Assembly: GCA_002270565.1 (NCBI GenBank)
Contig: NQMI01000059.1
Location: forward strand, 124,001 to 188,000
Length of the DNA: 64,000 nt
Direction of reading: 5' to 3'
Source of the DNA: Stenocarpella maydis
Taxonomy: Eukaryota; Ascomycota; Sordariomycetes; Diaporthales; Diaporthaceae
Both the position numbers and the translations under genes were made by a program. Shown piece after piece: positions 20,984-33,195 of this stretch; position 1 is the stretch's first letter; the number at the start of each line of letters is the position of its first letter. The notes beneath the pieces were generated by a model that was given only the letters and a program-made list of their open reading frames with translations, was not told the DNA's origin and searched no databases.

Positions 20984-22304
20984 TTCGACTGGTTCAGTTT
21001 CCTACAAAGAGGCGGGTGCCGAGGTCATAGAGAGTAGTGCGGCGACGGCGCGGCCCGGGGGGTCGTCGAGGTCTAGGGAGCTCGGGGATGTACCGTGACC
21101 TATGCGGCGGGCAAGAGAGCAGGTCAGCTCAGATGTTCGGCAGCAAGGATCAATCTGACGCCTGCAGAGACTGTCCAAGGCCGGAGGGCCAAACGAGTGC
21201 TGCGGCCGTGTCGCGCTGGGCGGGAGCAGCTCGGGTGGCAGCTCTGGCTCGTATGCGACCGTGGCCGTGACGGCACATGGGACGGATCAAGCAGGGAAAC
21301 GAGACCAGGCACAGGTGCAGGTGCAGGGACTGGAACGGGAACAGGCGCGACTATGTAGGAAGTGCCTGGTGCACAGGAATATCGCGGTGGGTTTGGTGCG
21401 AGGCTTGTTCGTTGGGTTCAGGTGGGGGCTGCGATGGGCTCGCCTTGGCTTGGCCCTGCTTTGCCTTACCTGACAGCGTCTGAAGGGCTGGGGCTGGCTG
21501 CGGTTATTAGATAGCAGCTAGCAGCAGCAGACCAGAGCGAGGGGCAGATGGTTGATTGCGGGCGAGGGAGCCAGGACGCTGGACGCTGGACGGTGGGTCG
21601 TTGGCAGCAGGGGGGAAAACCGCAATGCAGGCTGCCACAAAAAAAGAGCGATGGTGATGCTGCCCGGTTGTCTGTCTTGTCGTCTTCCTAGCTAGAACTA
21701 GGACTCAAGGGGCGCCGTGGTGACACTGGCAATCAGTCAGTCACCTTTCCCAGAGTCCCAGTGTCGGCAACGTCGTTCCAACAATCGACCAGAGGGAGGG
21801 CGGCCGGCCCAGGTCCTCTCGGGGTATCCCCCTCGCACTGCCAAGCTGTGGCCGGTACATTCCCATGACTTCTGTGTCATCGCGGGCCAATGGGCCTCGC
21901 CCCATGTGACCTTGGGACCCACTCCTGCTCCGCGCCCGCCTTATCGGGCCTCGCAAGCTGGGCAAAGCAGCAAGCAAAAGCAGGGAGGAAGGCAGAGAAG
22001 AGGCAGGGGAGCCTGCAAGGCCACGAGGCCTGGATTGCGAGGCAGTCAATCATTTCGCAGCATCACTTGGTCCGACTGGGTTTTTGCACGTCTCGAAAAG
22101 TGCAAATTGCCACATCGGATTTCTTGATTTCCCATCTTGAAACATGACCAAATCGCTCACCCCCCATCTCAGCTCAACCATGACCTACACTAGTGTAGCA
22201 TCATCTGCTTGCTACCTTGGTTGCACTCCTCGCTCTCAGCGCAATCCCGGGCACTTTTCTACACATGATGCCGGCCTGGCTGAGGACCTCGACCGGGGCC
22301 AGTC
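20984..22304. other. Intergenic, NST1 upstream region
   Basis: About 1.3 kb with no supported gene. It should hold the NST1 promoter and 5' leader at its left and the 3' side of the beta-propeller pseudogene at its right. Short direct repeats occur (GGACGCT repeated near 21570, and CAGGTG repeats near 21305-21330). Frames seen here lack a plausible protein composition. Confidence 0.6.
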
Positions 22305-23352
22305 CTACGCAGTATCAACGGCCACGAGCTGGCCTCCAATGACGATATCGCCGTCTACTGGCGTCGCTAACCCGCCGGCCGTGGTAACATATAGGGTCGT
22401 CAAATCACTCTCGCGCCTCCCAAACTTCGCAGCCGTCGGCTCCGCGATGGCAGTTGAGTGCACGTCTCCGGCAACCACCACCACCTCTCCCGTGCGCGTG
22501 TTGACTCTCTGGATCACGTTTGCTCCTCCCGTCGTCATCCACGCATTCCCTTGGTCGTCGAGCGTAAAGTCGTCCCACTGGTCCCGGGCGGTCGGGGCGT
22601 GCGCGACCGTTTCGACATCGCCCACCGGCCGGCCATCACTAATGTTGAGCCGGGCCCTGTTAAGCTTCTTCTGGCCGATATTGCTAAAGTAGATCGTGTC
22701 ATTCCGAATCTTTATTCCGTCCGTGCCGGCGAGACCAAAGGCATAATCGAGTGTCGGGGTTGTGAGCGTGTCGTTGATCACTACCGCATACCCTCAGGTA
22801 TCGATGTCCTCAGAGTAGATGGCTCCGGTCCTGATGTCTCCGAGAACGAGGAGCTGTTTCTCTGGGCCTGATAGCAAGGCCATGCCATTGAGGAACACCG
22901 CAGGTCGTACATCGGCAATCTTTCTCAAAACTGGCGGCTGGGCCGAGACGGACTGGTTCGATGTTATACCCAAGCCGTGCAGATCAAGACTCCAGATGGA
23001 CCAGGACCCTACAACACTTTCACCAGTGTCCAGGGAGACATTGCCTCCCGCTATGGCATATACGTCCGGCTTGTACTCGACTATACCCGACAGCCCCAGC
23101 ACGCTCGTGAACTCGTGAACCAGAACCGCCCTGCCCGGAACCCCAGGGTCGATGAGCCAGACCTGAGGTGAGGTAAGGACGTTGATAAGAATCTGACCGC
23201 TCGGTCGGACTGCCAAGTTCTCCACATATGTGTCGTTAGGAAATTCGTATATGGTCCGCGTGGCGGCCTTCCGGGGAGAAGAGCCGCCTATTCCGGCGGT
23301 GATCGCGCAAGCCGAGAAATATACTCAGAGCGGCAATCACGCTGTACAGCAT
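22305..23352 (-). pseudogene. Six-bladed beta-propeller (SMP-30/NHL-like) protein, broken
   Basis: The main frame encodes a protein of the type often found secreted in ascomycetes: IYEFPNDTYVENLAVRPSG, SPQVWLIDP, FLNGMALL, IYFSNIGQKKLNR, WDDFTLDDQGNAWMTT and a C-terminal GGQLVAVDTA, all typical beta-propeller strand motifs. Two lesions are visible. An in-frame TGA at 22796-22794 sits between EDIDT and GYAVVINDT, where CGA (Arg) would fit. At the 5' end the signal peptide (ATG at 23352, MLYSVIAALSIFLGL) is in another frame from the body. A 41-nt GT-AG segment there could restore the frame but is short for an intron. A sequencing error cannot be excluded for either lesion. Confidence 0.7.
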
Positions 23353-26300
23353 TCTGGCGATTGTTCCAACTCTGTCCGAGTTCAAGGGCATTAGGACATG
23401 ACCTGCTTCGTGGCACGTCGTCCGTGCGCCGCCCGCTCAAGCCAACCTTTATATTGAGGCTGGGGTTCTCGGCCTCCACGCTGTATTTCGCGTCTGATCC
23501 GAGTACTTACAATCGCCGAACATCTCAGCCGGCAATGTATGGTGATAACGGAGTTAGCGGCGTTACTGATCTGGTCCAAATTCTGTACTATCACGGCGGT
23601 GGTGATAGACACACTACGCTATCGCTCTCAACCCATGGCAAAGTGGGCGTTGGTAAAGCGCCAGATCCTAATAACGACTCCATTGCTTCAAGTAGACCCA
23701 ACAGTAAGCTCGTCAGATGGGTCCCACTCGTCCATGATGGCCCACGAATTTGCAGACCGCGAGTCGATAAATACAAACGGGCCGAATCGCGGCTTGCGCA
23801 TGCGATCTGCCCGTCTAGTCGACGTCCAGGAAGTAGGACCACGCAAAAGAATTCGGAACGAAATTTTAGAGTAAATGCATCGCACCTCGCATTTAAACCC
23901 CCCCAAAATAAGCTCGGCGTATCGTGACCTGTGTGTCCTACTTATAGGAGATATGATGCGCCTATCCTCTTCTGGGGAATTGTGTGAGGGAATTCGAGAT
24001 AAACGTACCGTTTTCGTGTGGTATGTAGGTAGATCCCTCTCTATGCCATTCCAATTACTCGCGTGCGAGACATGGGCCGCGGCAACCGAAGTCAAGACAG
24101 ACGTCTTCAGGCTGCTGCAAGTTGGCAAAGGTACTGGCGCGGGCGTGCTTGCTTCCGGCAGCCGGTGCCCGGCCCCATGTATTAATATATTTACCGGATA
24201 CTCTGGAATCGGTTGCTGTCCATCTGCCGTCGATCCCCCTGATCGACGTTGCTGCTTATTATTCGTCCGCGCTCAGGCTGCCGTGCCTTGCCTGCGTAGT
24301 GTAGCCAACACACGAATGCGCATCTCGAGCGGCATGTGATGATGATGCCCCTTCTCCCCTGTCGCCAAATATGGGGTGCGTAGATCCGCAAGCCGACGGT
24401 ATTGGTGCGAGAGAGACAGGGCCGCGATAATTGATGACGAGACCAGATAGCCCCATGCCGGCCATCGGGGTGTTTTTGAGGGTTAGCAAGTTAGCCAGGG
24501 CTAGTGTATTTGGCTAGTGGTTTTCGCTCAAGGTAGCCCGCGCGCGACGTTCCCAAACCAAATTTGGCCTTCGTATCTTTGCCTCTATTCTTGGGTGCGT
24601 GCCCAGCTCCTTGGGTTATAGGGCCGAAACATCAGGTAATGGGTCTTCTCATGGCCTCAAGAGCCCTTGGGCCATTGGTTGCCTCCCCAAACAAGTGAAC
24701 AATGCCAGCACGCCCGTTCGTGGCCGCCACGTTCCCACCCCCAGACGGTTACCGGGATGACAAAGACCTTCGGCACAAATGGGGGAAGAATGAGCGTGGT
24801 GCTAAGCTGCTTGGTCAGGCCACTCCCTCGTGTCGCGATGCAGTGCCCTAATAAGGGGGGTTCCCCCTTGGACATGGTTGCACAGCCTCGCTGGCCCTCT
24901 GCAACCCGGGCGGTATGACGCGCATCGCTCTGCAGAGCGACCGCACAGTACCACTACACTAGCTTGCCCAGCCGCTTCCGGTGGCTCCACCGTCGGCAGC
25001 AGCGAGTCCAAGGGTTTTGAAGGGGTGGCCAGCGGCCGGTGCTGGGCCTGATTCGACATGATACGGTTAGTTTCGGGTTTCTGCTTTCGCTGGCGAGAAG
25101 CGAAGCACCAGTCAGGGCCGAGCTAAGCCCATGTTATTGTACGCAGCGCACGCGTCTCACGACCACGACATTGAGGTGCGGTGGACCTTAGCTCCGGGGT
25201 GGGAAGAAGTCGTTATTGTCGTTGACTCGTGCCATTATTTTTTTTTGTTGTTACTTGTCCCCGGCGTGACGGTGAGGCTGTTTACACCATACGTAGGTAC
25301 GGGGTAGTAATGTTGGCTTGGATGGAGTGGTATTGCAGTAGCCTGTCCCAAAGTGCCTGAGCCTCAAGATGCCCCTGAAACGACGAAGATGGAGATGAGT
25401 TGGGCTTGTCGCTGTGCTTTTGCGAGTGCGCATGTACTCGATACTGTGGGCTGTGTGCTGCAGGCAGGGTCTAGTAATCGCGTCGCATCACGTCCCACGG
25501 GACGAGGACGACCAATGCAACCTGTCGATAGTCGGCTGTACTATGTAGGCGTCGGGGGGGCAGACGTTTGCTGCAGCATTGACGATCAGGGCATGCATGT
25601 GAACACGAAGCTGGCGGATGGAAATAGAAACATGGCCTCCTGCTGTCGAGTGTGGCTGGCTAGTAAATGTGTTGTACGTTGTATATGTCAGTCTGTGCAA
25701 GATCAAGAGCAGCAGCAACAGCAAGCAACAGACAACGCATAAAAACACATCCCGAGGTGATCGTTGCACACCATTTCGTCACAGGGTTGCAGTGGGTGTG
25801 CAACCCCGATCCGTGTAGAAAAGCATCCGGGGGGTGCGTGTGGGCGTGTGGGCGTGTGGGCTGGCGGTCTGTTGCAAGCCACAGAGATCGGGGAGCTGTC
25901 TCGAGATGCCATTTGTCGATGGCCTCATATCCTCAGTCAGGCTCGGTGGCTCACGCTCACGTTGGACATTTTGTTAGGCCCACGCTCGCCCAATTTATTA
26001 TGGTGCGGGTCTGACAGCCTGTGACAGGAGAGTGGAGTGACAGCGACGGCCCTGGGGTTGTTTTTGATGTGGTCCCCCCTGCCGCTGCTGCTGTTGCTGC
26101 TGCAGGTGCAGGTGCAGGCACTCAGGACTCAGGTCAGTCAGGTCTACCATAGTACGGAGTACATAGTACACTAGGTAGTTGGGTACTGAGTACGCAGTAC
26201 CAGGCCTAGTAGTTAAACTATGTCGCTCCTCTTGGACGAACTGGAGCTTGGCACCACACGGGATCCCTGCCGGCGATCCACTGGCCCATCAAGGCGGGCG

Positions 26301-26970
26301 AAGCAAGAGCGACCCCCAATCCCCTCTCCCCCAATCTGTCTCAATTCAGTGCTGCAAGACCAGGGCCACCCCAACTTTTGGCACTTTGTCTACTACTGAC
26401 TAAAAACCGACCGACCTCAATTGCCTAGACTCTGTCCATGCATACGGGACTGCCTACACTAACTATTATTCCTATTCTCCCACCGTCCTTTCCACTCCCC
26501 CACGACATCCCAGTCCGAAACATTCATCCCATCCGCCCTCTCGCATCTCTCCACGCCGCCCAGCTGGTTTCACTGTGACTACTAGTCCTGCTCATCCAGC
26601 TACTTTACTTGGTGGTTTACTTGCTTGCCTTGGCTTGCCTGCTTGCTTGCTTGGTACCTCATTCTTTCTTCTCAACGATCCTTCAACCGCCCTAGCCCCT
26701 TTTTCTTCCCATCAGGCGCACTCGTTCGAGGAGGGAAAACAAGGACGATCGATCCTCACCGTTACATCCACCGCAGCCGGCACCAGGGACACACACAAGC
26801 GCAAAACAAAAACAAAACTCCCGCCACACCAGTCAGCAGCATTCGGTGCCCGACACGTCCCACTCCTATAAACCGCATCATAAGCTTTCCCAACCTGCGA
26901 CCCATCTCCAACCACCCCGTCCGAAAGAGCAATTGCTCGGTGAAGAGCCCTGCGATCCTTGCCCTCCACC
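23353..26970. other. Intergenic, about 3.6 kb, no supported gene
   Basis: Frames up to 188 codons exist (for example 23361-23927) but have no recognisable motif and overlap others. Near 26076-26127 is a CTG/CAGGTG-rich repeat. At 26153-26210 is a run of GTAC-containing short palindromes including TACGGAGTA. From about 26400 the strand becomes C/T-rich with CCAAC and CTCCC runs, typical of the 5' leader of the rho2 gene that follows. Confidence 0.6.
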
Positions 26971-28066
26971 ATGGCAAGCGCCGGGAGTGCTCAGAACGTC
27001 ATCCGGAGGTATTCCCACCCCTGATGATTCCGTCCCATTGCCCGCCCTCAGCCCTCGGGCCTGGCTTCATCAACTGGTTCTGACGTCGCCCTGCGCAGGA
27101 AGCTCGTCATCATTGGTGACGGAGCTTGCGGAAAGACCTCGCTGCTTAGCGTCTTCACACTAGGCTACTTCCCTACGGTTCGTCAATCCCCATATTTACG
27201 ACTTGCCACAACGGTCCTCTGCTTGTCTGAATAAATAATTAGACTGACTCGTGTCCGCCAGCATTATGTGAGTTGGTCTACCGGAAAGCCGCCGTTCCCG
27301 ACGCTCACGCCGATCCCCCAACCCCGTCTGTGCTACCGCGATGTCTAACGAGCTCGTCCGCGCCAGATACCGACTGTCTTCGAGAACTACGTTACCGACT
27401 GTAGGGTAGATGGCAAATCAGTTCAGCTTGCGCTATGGGATACGGCGGGACAGGAGGACTACGAGCGGCTGCGCCCCCTGGCATACTCCAAAGCACATGT
27501 CATCCTGATAGGATTCTCCGTGGATACGCCGGATTCGCTCGACAACGTCAAACACAAGGTGGGTTCTCTTCCTCGTACCCCGGATGCCGGCGCCTGCCAG
27601 TTACATGGCAACACAGGGCCTGTGCGACGGTTGGTTTCGCCTCCCGTGACTACATGTACCACCGGTACCGGCGACAAAGTCCATTCCACGAACATCTGGC
27701 CCGTTGCCCATCAGTCAATGCGCCAGCCGCTCGCCGGATTTGACTGCAGAAGCTGACAAGACTTGCGCCGAACAGTGGGTCGAGGAAGCAACGGAGAAGT
27801 GCCCGGGCGTGCCCATCATACTCGTCGGGTTGAAGAAAGATCTGAGAGAAGACCCAGTCGCCGTCGAGGAGATGCGTAAGAAGTCGCTCCGATTTGTCAC
27901 AGAACACGACGGTGAGGCGGCCGCACGAGAAGTGGGAGCTAAGAAATACCTCGAGTGCTCCAGCCTGAGCGGAGAGGGCGTCGACGACGTATTCGAGGCA
28001 GCGACCAGAGCAGCACTGCTCACGTTCGAGAAAGGGGAGGGCGGTGGCTGCTGTGTGATCCTGTGA
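26971..28066 (+). CDS. rho2: Rho-type small GTPase Rho2
   Basis: CDS join(26971..27008,27099..27177,27262..27267,27367..27558,27776..28066), 201 residues. P-loop GDGACGKT at residues 19-26, effector region PTVFENYV, switch [17 protein letters not shown], then a Rho-type insert and [13 protein letters not shown], ending in GGGCCVIL (CaaX box for geranylgeranylation). [15 protein letters not shown] and [14 protein letters not shown] are diagnostic of fungal Rho2 rather than Rho1, 3 or 4. Rho2 acts at the plasma membrane in cell-wall integrity signalling and polar growth. Exon 3 is only six nucleotides (His-Tyr, residues 40-41), flanked by CCGCCAG and GTGAGT. The donor of intron 2 (GTTCGT) is weak. 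The start is supported by CCACC before ATG. Confidence 0.93.
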
Positions 28067-28819
28067 GGATGCGGAAAGACTGGTTTTCCAGCGGGAAGGG
28101 GATATCACCAGGCGCCCATACGCGGGTCCCTAGCGGTATCTATTCGAGGCGGCGGCACAGCTTCAGGGAACGTCCCCGACACGGAATACATGGGCGGCCA
28201 ATTCTTCCTGCGCCGTCGACCACTTGGTATTTACGGGATATGAACAGGCCACCTGCGAGGGGCCATAACGCCACGGACGAAAATACACATGTCGACGGCT
28301 CGACAAATTCGGCAGCAGCCTTAGCCCTGCTGCCCTGCATATCTTTGACGGTATAATACCCACACGAAGGAGATCGGCGAGGAGCGCACGGTGTGCCCAA
28401 CTGCCGGCTACCAAGACCCGGTTTACGGTCGGGCGGAATGGAACGTGAAAAGGTACGTTGATATTTGGTGGGGGGGGTGGGGCAACGGGATGCGGACCAC
28501 GGGACACCGGGATCGGTCATTCGGAGCAGCATCGCAGAAATGCGCATCCTTCAGGCAGATTGGAATTGCAGCGTAGCAGGTTTTAACTATAGGCATCTAA
28601 TTTCCATTCTCTACACTCTGCGAAACGCAGACTCGCATATACGCTCAGGCGTGACTGATAGCAGAGGCCAAAGTTGTATGTCTGTCTTCTGGCTTTGTGG
28701 ATACATATGATACAGAACACCAGCAACTGCCTGTTCGTGGCGAACCCCGGCACTCCGGAGACACCACAACTCCTCACACCAGGCACCTGCAGCCAGTGCG
28801 GCTGGCCAATGCGACACGT

Positions 28820-29482
28820 CTACTGCCTCTTCCACTCATGGTTCCACGCCTTCTCGGGAGGCGTCTCCACCATCGGGCGGGCATACTCGATAGGCACGGC
28901 ATCCTTGCCCCAGACGCCAAACTTCTCCATGGCCTTGCGGTAGAGCCACCCCGTGGGCCTCGTGCCGGGGCCGCCCATGTTCCGCAGCGCCTCGCACGCG
29001 CCGGCCATGCTTTGCTGCAACTGCATCAGCTCCCTCTCGCGGGCCTCCTCCTGCCTGCGCCGCAGCAGCTGCCACGCGCGGTGGATGGTCCAGTGCCGCA
29101 GCCAGCGGTTGCGCGCCATGCGCAGCGGGGGCGGCAGCTGCGACCCCGCGTAGATGAACTTCATGAGGTCCGCCACCTTGGGGTCCAGCCTCGCCGCCAT
29201 CTGCGCGCGGCGCTTCTTGCGCGCGGCGGCGTCCAGGGGCTTCTGCCCGCCCTTGCCAGACTGGGACTGCTTGGGGGGCACGCGGGCGGGGGCGCGCGGG
29301 GTGGTGCTGAAGGCGCGGGGCGCCGCGGCGGGTGTTTTCGTCGGGGGTGGTGGCCGGGAGCTGATGGAGAGGGCGGCGGTGGCGCGCGCGAGGGACGTCA
29401 GCCCATCTTGGGGTGAGGGCGGCTGGCGGATGGTGGTGTGCGTGGGCCGGAGGAGGCCTCCCAGGCCCCTCGGTGCGAACAT
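28820..29482 (-). CDS. MRPL28: Mitochondrial large-subunit ribosomal protein mL40
   Basis: Single exon, 220 residues. The first 60 residues are Ser/Thr/Pro/Arg-rich without acids, fitting a mitochondrial presequence (SISSRPPP...RAFSTTPRAP). The body has LDPKVADLMKFI, MARNRWLRHWTIHRAWQLLRRRQEEARERELM, QQSMAGACEALRN, then GPGTRPTGWLYRKAMEKFGVWG and a C-terminal VPIEYARPMVETPPEKAWNHEWKR, which I recognise as the fungal mL40 (yeast MRPL28) family. It is part of the mitoribosome large subunit. It is convergent with rho2, with about 750 bp between the stop codons. Strong GC bias in the presequence region. Confidence 0.88.
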   Translation of the reverse strand: MFAPRGLGGLLRPTHTTIRQPPSPQDGLTSLARATAALSISSRPPPPTKTPAAAPRAFSTTPRAPARVPPKQSQSGKGGQKPLDAAARKKRRAQMAARLDPKVADLMKFIYAGSQLPPPLRMARNRWLRHWTIHRAWQLLRRRQEEARERELMQLQQSMAGACEALRNMGGPGTRPTGWLYRKAMEKFGVWGKDAVPIEYARPMVETPPEKAWNHEWKRQ

Positions 29483-31782
29483 CGTGTGGCGGTGTGGAGC
29501 TGGTCGGGCGGGTTCGAGTGCGGACGGTTCGAGAGGTGCGCGGCGCGCCTAGATACCTCGACAAGCAGGGTTCTTCGGGTTCGAGACGAACCGCAGGCTA
29601 GTGTTGCGACAGTGACCTCTGGTCGGTATCCGAACAGCCCAGCGTGGCTCCCTCCAGGCCCTCCTTTACCTCGAGTCACCGGCGAATGCCTCGGCTTGGG
29701 TGACGATCCTCGTGAACGGGGGGCTTGATGGCGTCCCTCCTGACGGTGCAGCGCTGGCAGTGGTTGCGTCGAGGCAGGGCGGATCGGGTCAATCTGCCGT
29801 TGGATCAATTAGAAGGACCTTATTTGCGGAGGAATCGGCCCCAGCGCGGTCGTTGTCCGTCAGGCAGGCAGGATAGACGTGCTTTGCCCCGATGGGAGGT
29901 GTTGGAGCATGGAGTACGTCTGGGCAAAGCATAGCTCGCCGCAACCCCAGAAAATCCAAGCGGCCGGATAAGCTCAGCTCCCGAGCCTCCGAGTAGGCGG
30001 GCGGGCAGGTACGTACTTTAACCTGTCTGAGATGGCCTGTCGGGTGTTGCCGAGCTGGGTTGCATCTCAGAGCCTCTTTTCAGGTGCAGTGGGTCCCGTG
30101 TGTGCTTGGCATCCTTGTCCGCAGTGAGGCTCTCTGGCTGTGCAGGGACACAACCACCAAGCACCGCTTTGAACAAGACCGTGGGCCGGTAACGCTCAAC
30201 GCTTTAGCAAAAGAGACACCACTACTTCGATTCCCCCCATGGGAAGAAGAAGGGCAAAGGCGAGTGAAAAAGAAAAAAAGTGGGTGTACCAGCTTGGGCT
30301 TGACTACACGAACCCGTAGGTTGTTCTGACATTGGCCGTTATCGCAAGGATTCACCACCCCATCGTCGCTAAGACAACTCGAAAGTCGCCCGCCCTCGCC
30401 ACTCGGCCATACTGGATCAGTGACAGGTTGCCAGGTGAAAGTCAGCCGACCGCATGGGCTTATATACGGACGAGAACCTGTGTGGCCGACTTCATACCAC
30501 CAACAATAGTGCGCATCTGACCCAGCCCAACGCCAACCAACTCCTCGACAGCTCTGGCCGCCAACCACAGTCTAGGCTGCCATCAGATGAGGGCAATTAT
30601 GCCAGTATGGACTTGATTGCAGTCCATCTGAATTCAAGTAAATCCCAGTGGCTCGCATACTGTACATTCGTCTGGCGCGCTTAGATCTCATGTCTACTTC
30701 CAGGTAGTCATGGAAAATAGAAGTAGACCGCCGCACTAGTTCACGAACGCTACAGTAAAGGCGCAGCGGTTAAGGGATAAGCGTAGCGAGGAAGTTACCC
30801 TCAAGTGGAGCAGAAAGGGCAATAACGAGCGGGGCTTTCTCTCCTCTTCATAAACAACGAGTCTTCAAGAGAATTTTGTATGTTTAAGGAGTATAGATGT
30901 AATTCCCAGGGGGAGACCCCCTAGACGCCTCTGCCTGTGGCGCTGCGCCTACGGCGAGCTTTCAACCTGTGGTGCTTCAACTTATGGTGCTCCCTCCAAC
31001 CCAGCTTACGCCTTATAAGGAGGCGTAGAGCTGCTGCTCCCTCCTTCCTCAACACTACGCAACACCCTTGTGATGTTGATGATGAATCCTCAGGTATGTA
31101 TAGTAGATGCAAAGGGACATTAATTGACCAACCCCCCATTTGAGAAACATATTGCCGCTTCGCACTGTAATAGACAAAGCTCCGCTTGTCGTTGCCCTTC
31201 CGCTTCACTCCAGGGCAGCTTCCTCGCTACGCTTAACAAGACATCCAAGCCGGCCGGCACATGAGACATAGGGTTGAATTGCAAGTGATAATGGCCAATC
31301 CCGGTGGGGAGCGCTAAGCGTGTTGTCATCCACGGTGCTTGTGTCTGTCCTTAGGCGCTCAATTAGAGGTTTACAGCAGAGGCGAGATGACACCAGGCTC
31401 CTTGATGAGCAACACTAATTGCGCTAGACTCATCCAGTTCCATCTATTCTCAAACCGGCCTTGTAAAGCCATTTTTAATACATTCTCGAAGTCTTTTAGT
31501 TACGAGTAGTGTAGCCAGCCGGTCGTCATTTCCTTCAATTTTTATGTTGTGGTTTAGTTTGCTTTTAATAATTGAAAATATTAATTCTCCATGTTTTCGG
31601 CAACGCATCCCCCATCACGGCTTCAGTCCGCCATCCAGTCAACACTCAATCAAACATCTGCTTCAAAACAACAACAAGACCTCGCAGTTCGGAGCTTCCA
31701 AGTCATTTATCTCTTTGATACAAGCTGCTGTCAACAAATTGTGTGAACCAACCGCAAAGACGAGAATACTATTTATTCAGCA
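29483..31782. other. Intergenic, about 2.3 kb with an inverted-repeat element
   Basis: Upstream of mL40 and of the hypothetical gene at 31783. No supported gene. The 30.7-31.3 kb part holds an inverted repeat listed separately. From about 31540 the sequence is AT-rich and then C/A-rich, resembling a 5' leader. Confidence 0.55.
30779..31235. mobile_element. Inverted-repeat element, MITE-like relic
   Basis: Arms of about 60 bp at 30779-30837 and 31176-31235 are inverted copies (about 80% identical by eye). The perfect outer part is TAAGCGTAGCGAGGAAG, and an inner AAAGC(C/T)CCGCT is shared. The 340 bp between has no frame of note. This suits a non-autonomous DNA transposon or the two ends of a small rearranged repeat. 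I could not define a target-site duplication. Confidence 0.5.
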
Positions 31783-32406
31783 ATGGCTTCCGGTCCTACA
31801 CCTCCGCTTGGTGCTGTCCCGGGCTTGATCTCAGACAATGGTTCAAATTCCTCTTGGTCAGACCTTGAAATGCCATTGACCCCGGGCATCCACACCCCAG
31901 AAGGACGAGGACGCAACGGCAATGGCCAGCGACCTGCCATGGCCCACCTTATTTCTAACAACACCAACCAACGTGCCGCACCCCCGGCCACTCACAACCT
32001 CCAGTCTGAGCACAACAACGCTGCCAGTCCCGCGCGGTCCCATCCACCCCGCCGTCGTCGTGCGGACTCGACCCACCCAGCCGTCTCGGACGTGCCTCAG
32101 CTGCCGGTCTTGACGCTCACAAGATCCATCTCGCCCCTCGAGATAGGGCCGCCGCTCATCCCCTCCCAGTCCAGCACCAGTCCACCCCCGCCACCGCGCT
32201 CGCGCCCTAGGGTCAGGTTCCTGGACGAGCCCAGCGCTGTCCACGCGTCCGCCCTGTCGTCGCCCCGCTGCCCGGTCCTCGCGGCGCAGCCGGGGGCCCT
32301 CCGCCGGGGCCGGCGCCTGGACATGCTGGCACACCCCTTTCATGTCTTCTCGGCCTGGGTCGGGAGGGCTTTCCGCAGGGGTCGGGGCCGTGACAGGCCC
32401 GCGTAG
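31783..32406 (+). CDS. Hypothetical disordered Pro/Ser/Arg-rich protein
   Basis: Intronless frame of 207 residues from an ATG in an acceptable context (CAGCAATGG) after an A/C-rich leader. The sequence is low in hydrophobic residues and rich in Pro, Ser, Arg and Asn, with repeated R-P pairs. The C-terminal part (RRGRRLDMLAHPFHVFSAWVGRAFRRGRGRDRP) has one amphipathic, basic helix-like segment. No known domain is recognised. The ORF could be real or chance in GC-rich DNA; the leader composition and orderly start favour a real gene. Confidence 0.5.
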   Translation: MASGPTPPLGAVPGLISDNGSNSSWSDLEMPLTPGIHTPEGRGRNGNGQRPAMAHLISNNTNQRAAPPATHNLQSEHNNAASPARSHPPRRRRADSTHPAVSDVPQLPVLTLTRSISPLEIGPPLIPSQSSTSPPPPPRSRPRVRFLDEPSAVHASALSSPRCPVLAAQPGALRRGRRLDMLAHPFHVFSAWVGRAFRRGRGRDRPA

Positions 32407-33195
32407 AAACCCTGGCTGGGCTGGCCTACGGGCCGGTGCGGGTGTGGCATCGTGAGCGTTTCGTCTTGACGCCAGGTCATCCGGGAGCAAAAGCTTTTGG
32501 CAGGTCTTACCCAAGCCGAGATAATCTGGCTGTTTGATTCGCCGTGTACAGGAGCTGTCGTTGCCCCCTTCTCATCCCTGCCCCACGGGCTATCTTGAAT
32601 TCGCGCTGGCGTTTTACTTGGATCAGCGGGTTGTAGACTGAATACAACATCTTTCACGCAAAGTCTCCCGGGCTTGGAGCCCACGACGCCTTGTGTCTAC
32701 AACATTCGATCTACATGGTAGCATTATTCAATAGCACACTTGGCTCTACTCATAAAATCATGCCTTTTAAATTTCCATGTCCTTTTATAAGCCTCTAAGC
32801 CCTTTGGGATGGCTGGGCTCTTTGTATATTTAATTCACCACTAGTCCCTTCCAAGGCATCTTGAAGTCTAACCGAAGCCTGGATGGCAGAGCTGGGAAGC
32901 CAACGCTTCGAGAACTTCACGTCAAGGCCACGCAAAGAGTATTTTAATGTGAGATTCATATCAGATACCCCATTTGCTATCTGGAAATAATATATATAAT
33001 AAGATACATGGACGTCAAATCATAGTCGCATACCGTAAAGCGTGACATGACCTTCGCCTTCACAAGGCCCAAAATCATTTTTCCCCAAGAATCCTCATCA
33101 AACATGCCAAGCCATTGTCCAAGTATGCAAACACGCCCCCGTCAATTAAGTAATCAAAAAAAGGAAAATGACCAGAGGCTTGCGCGCTTTCCAAT

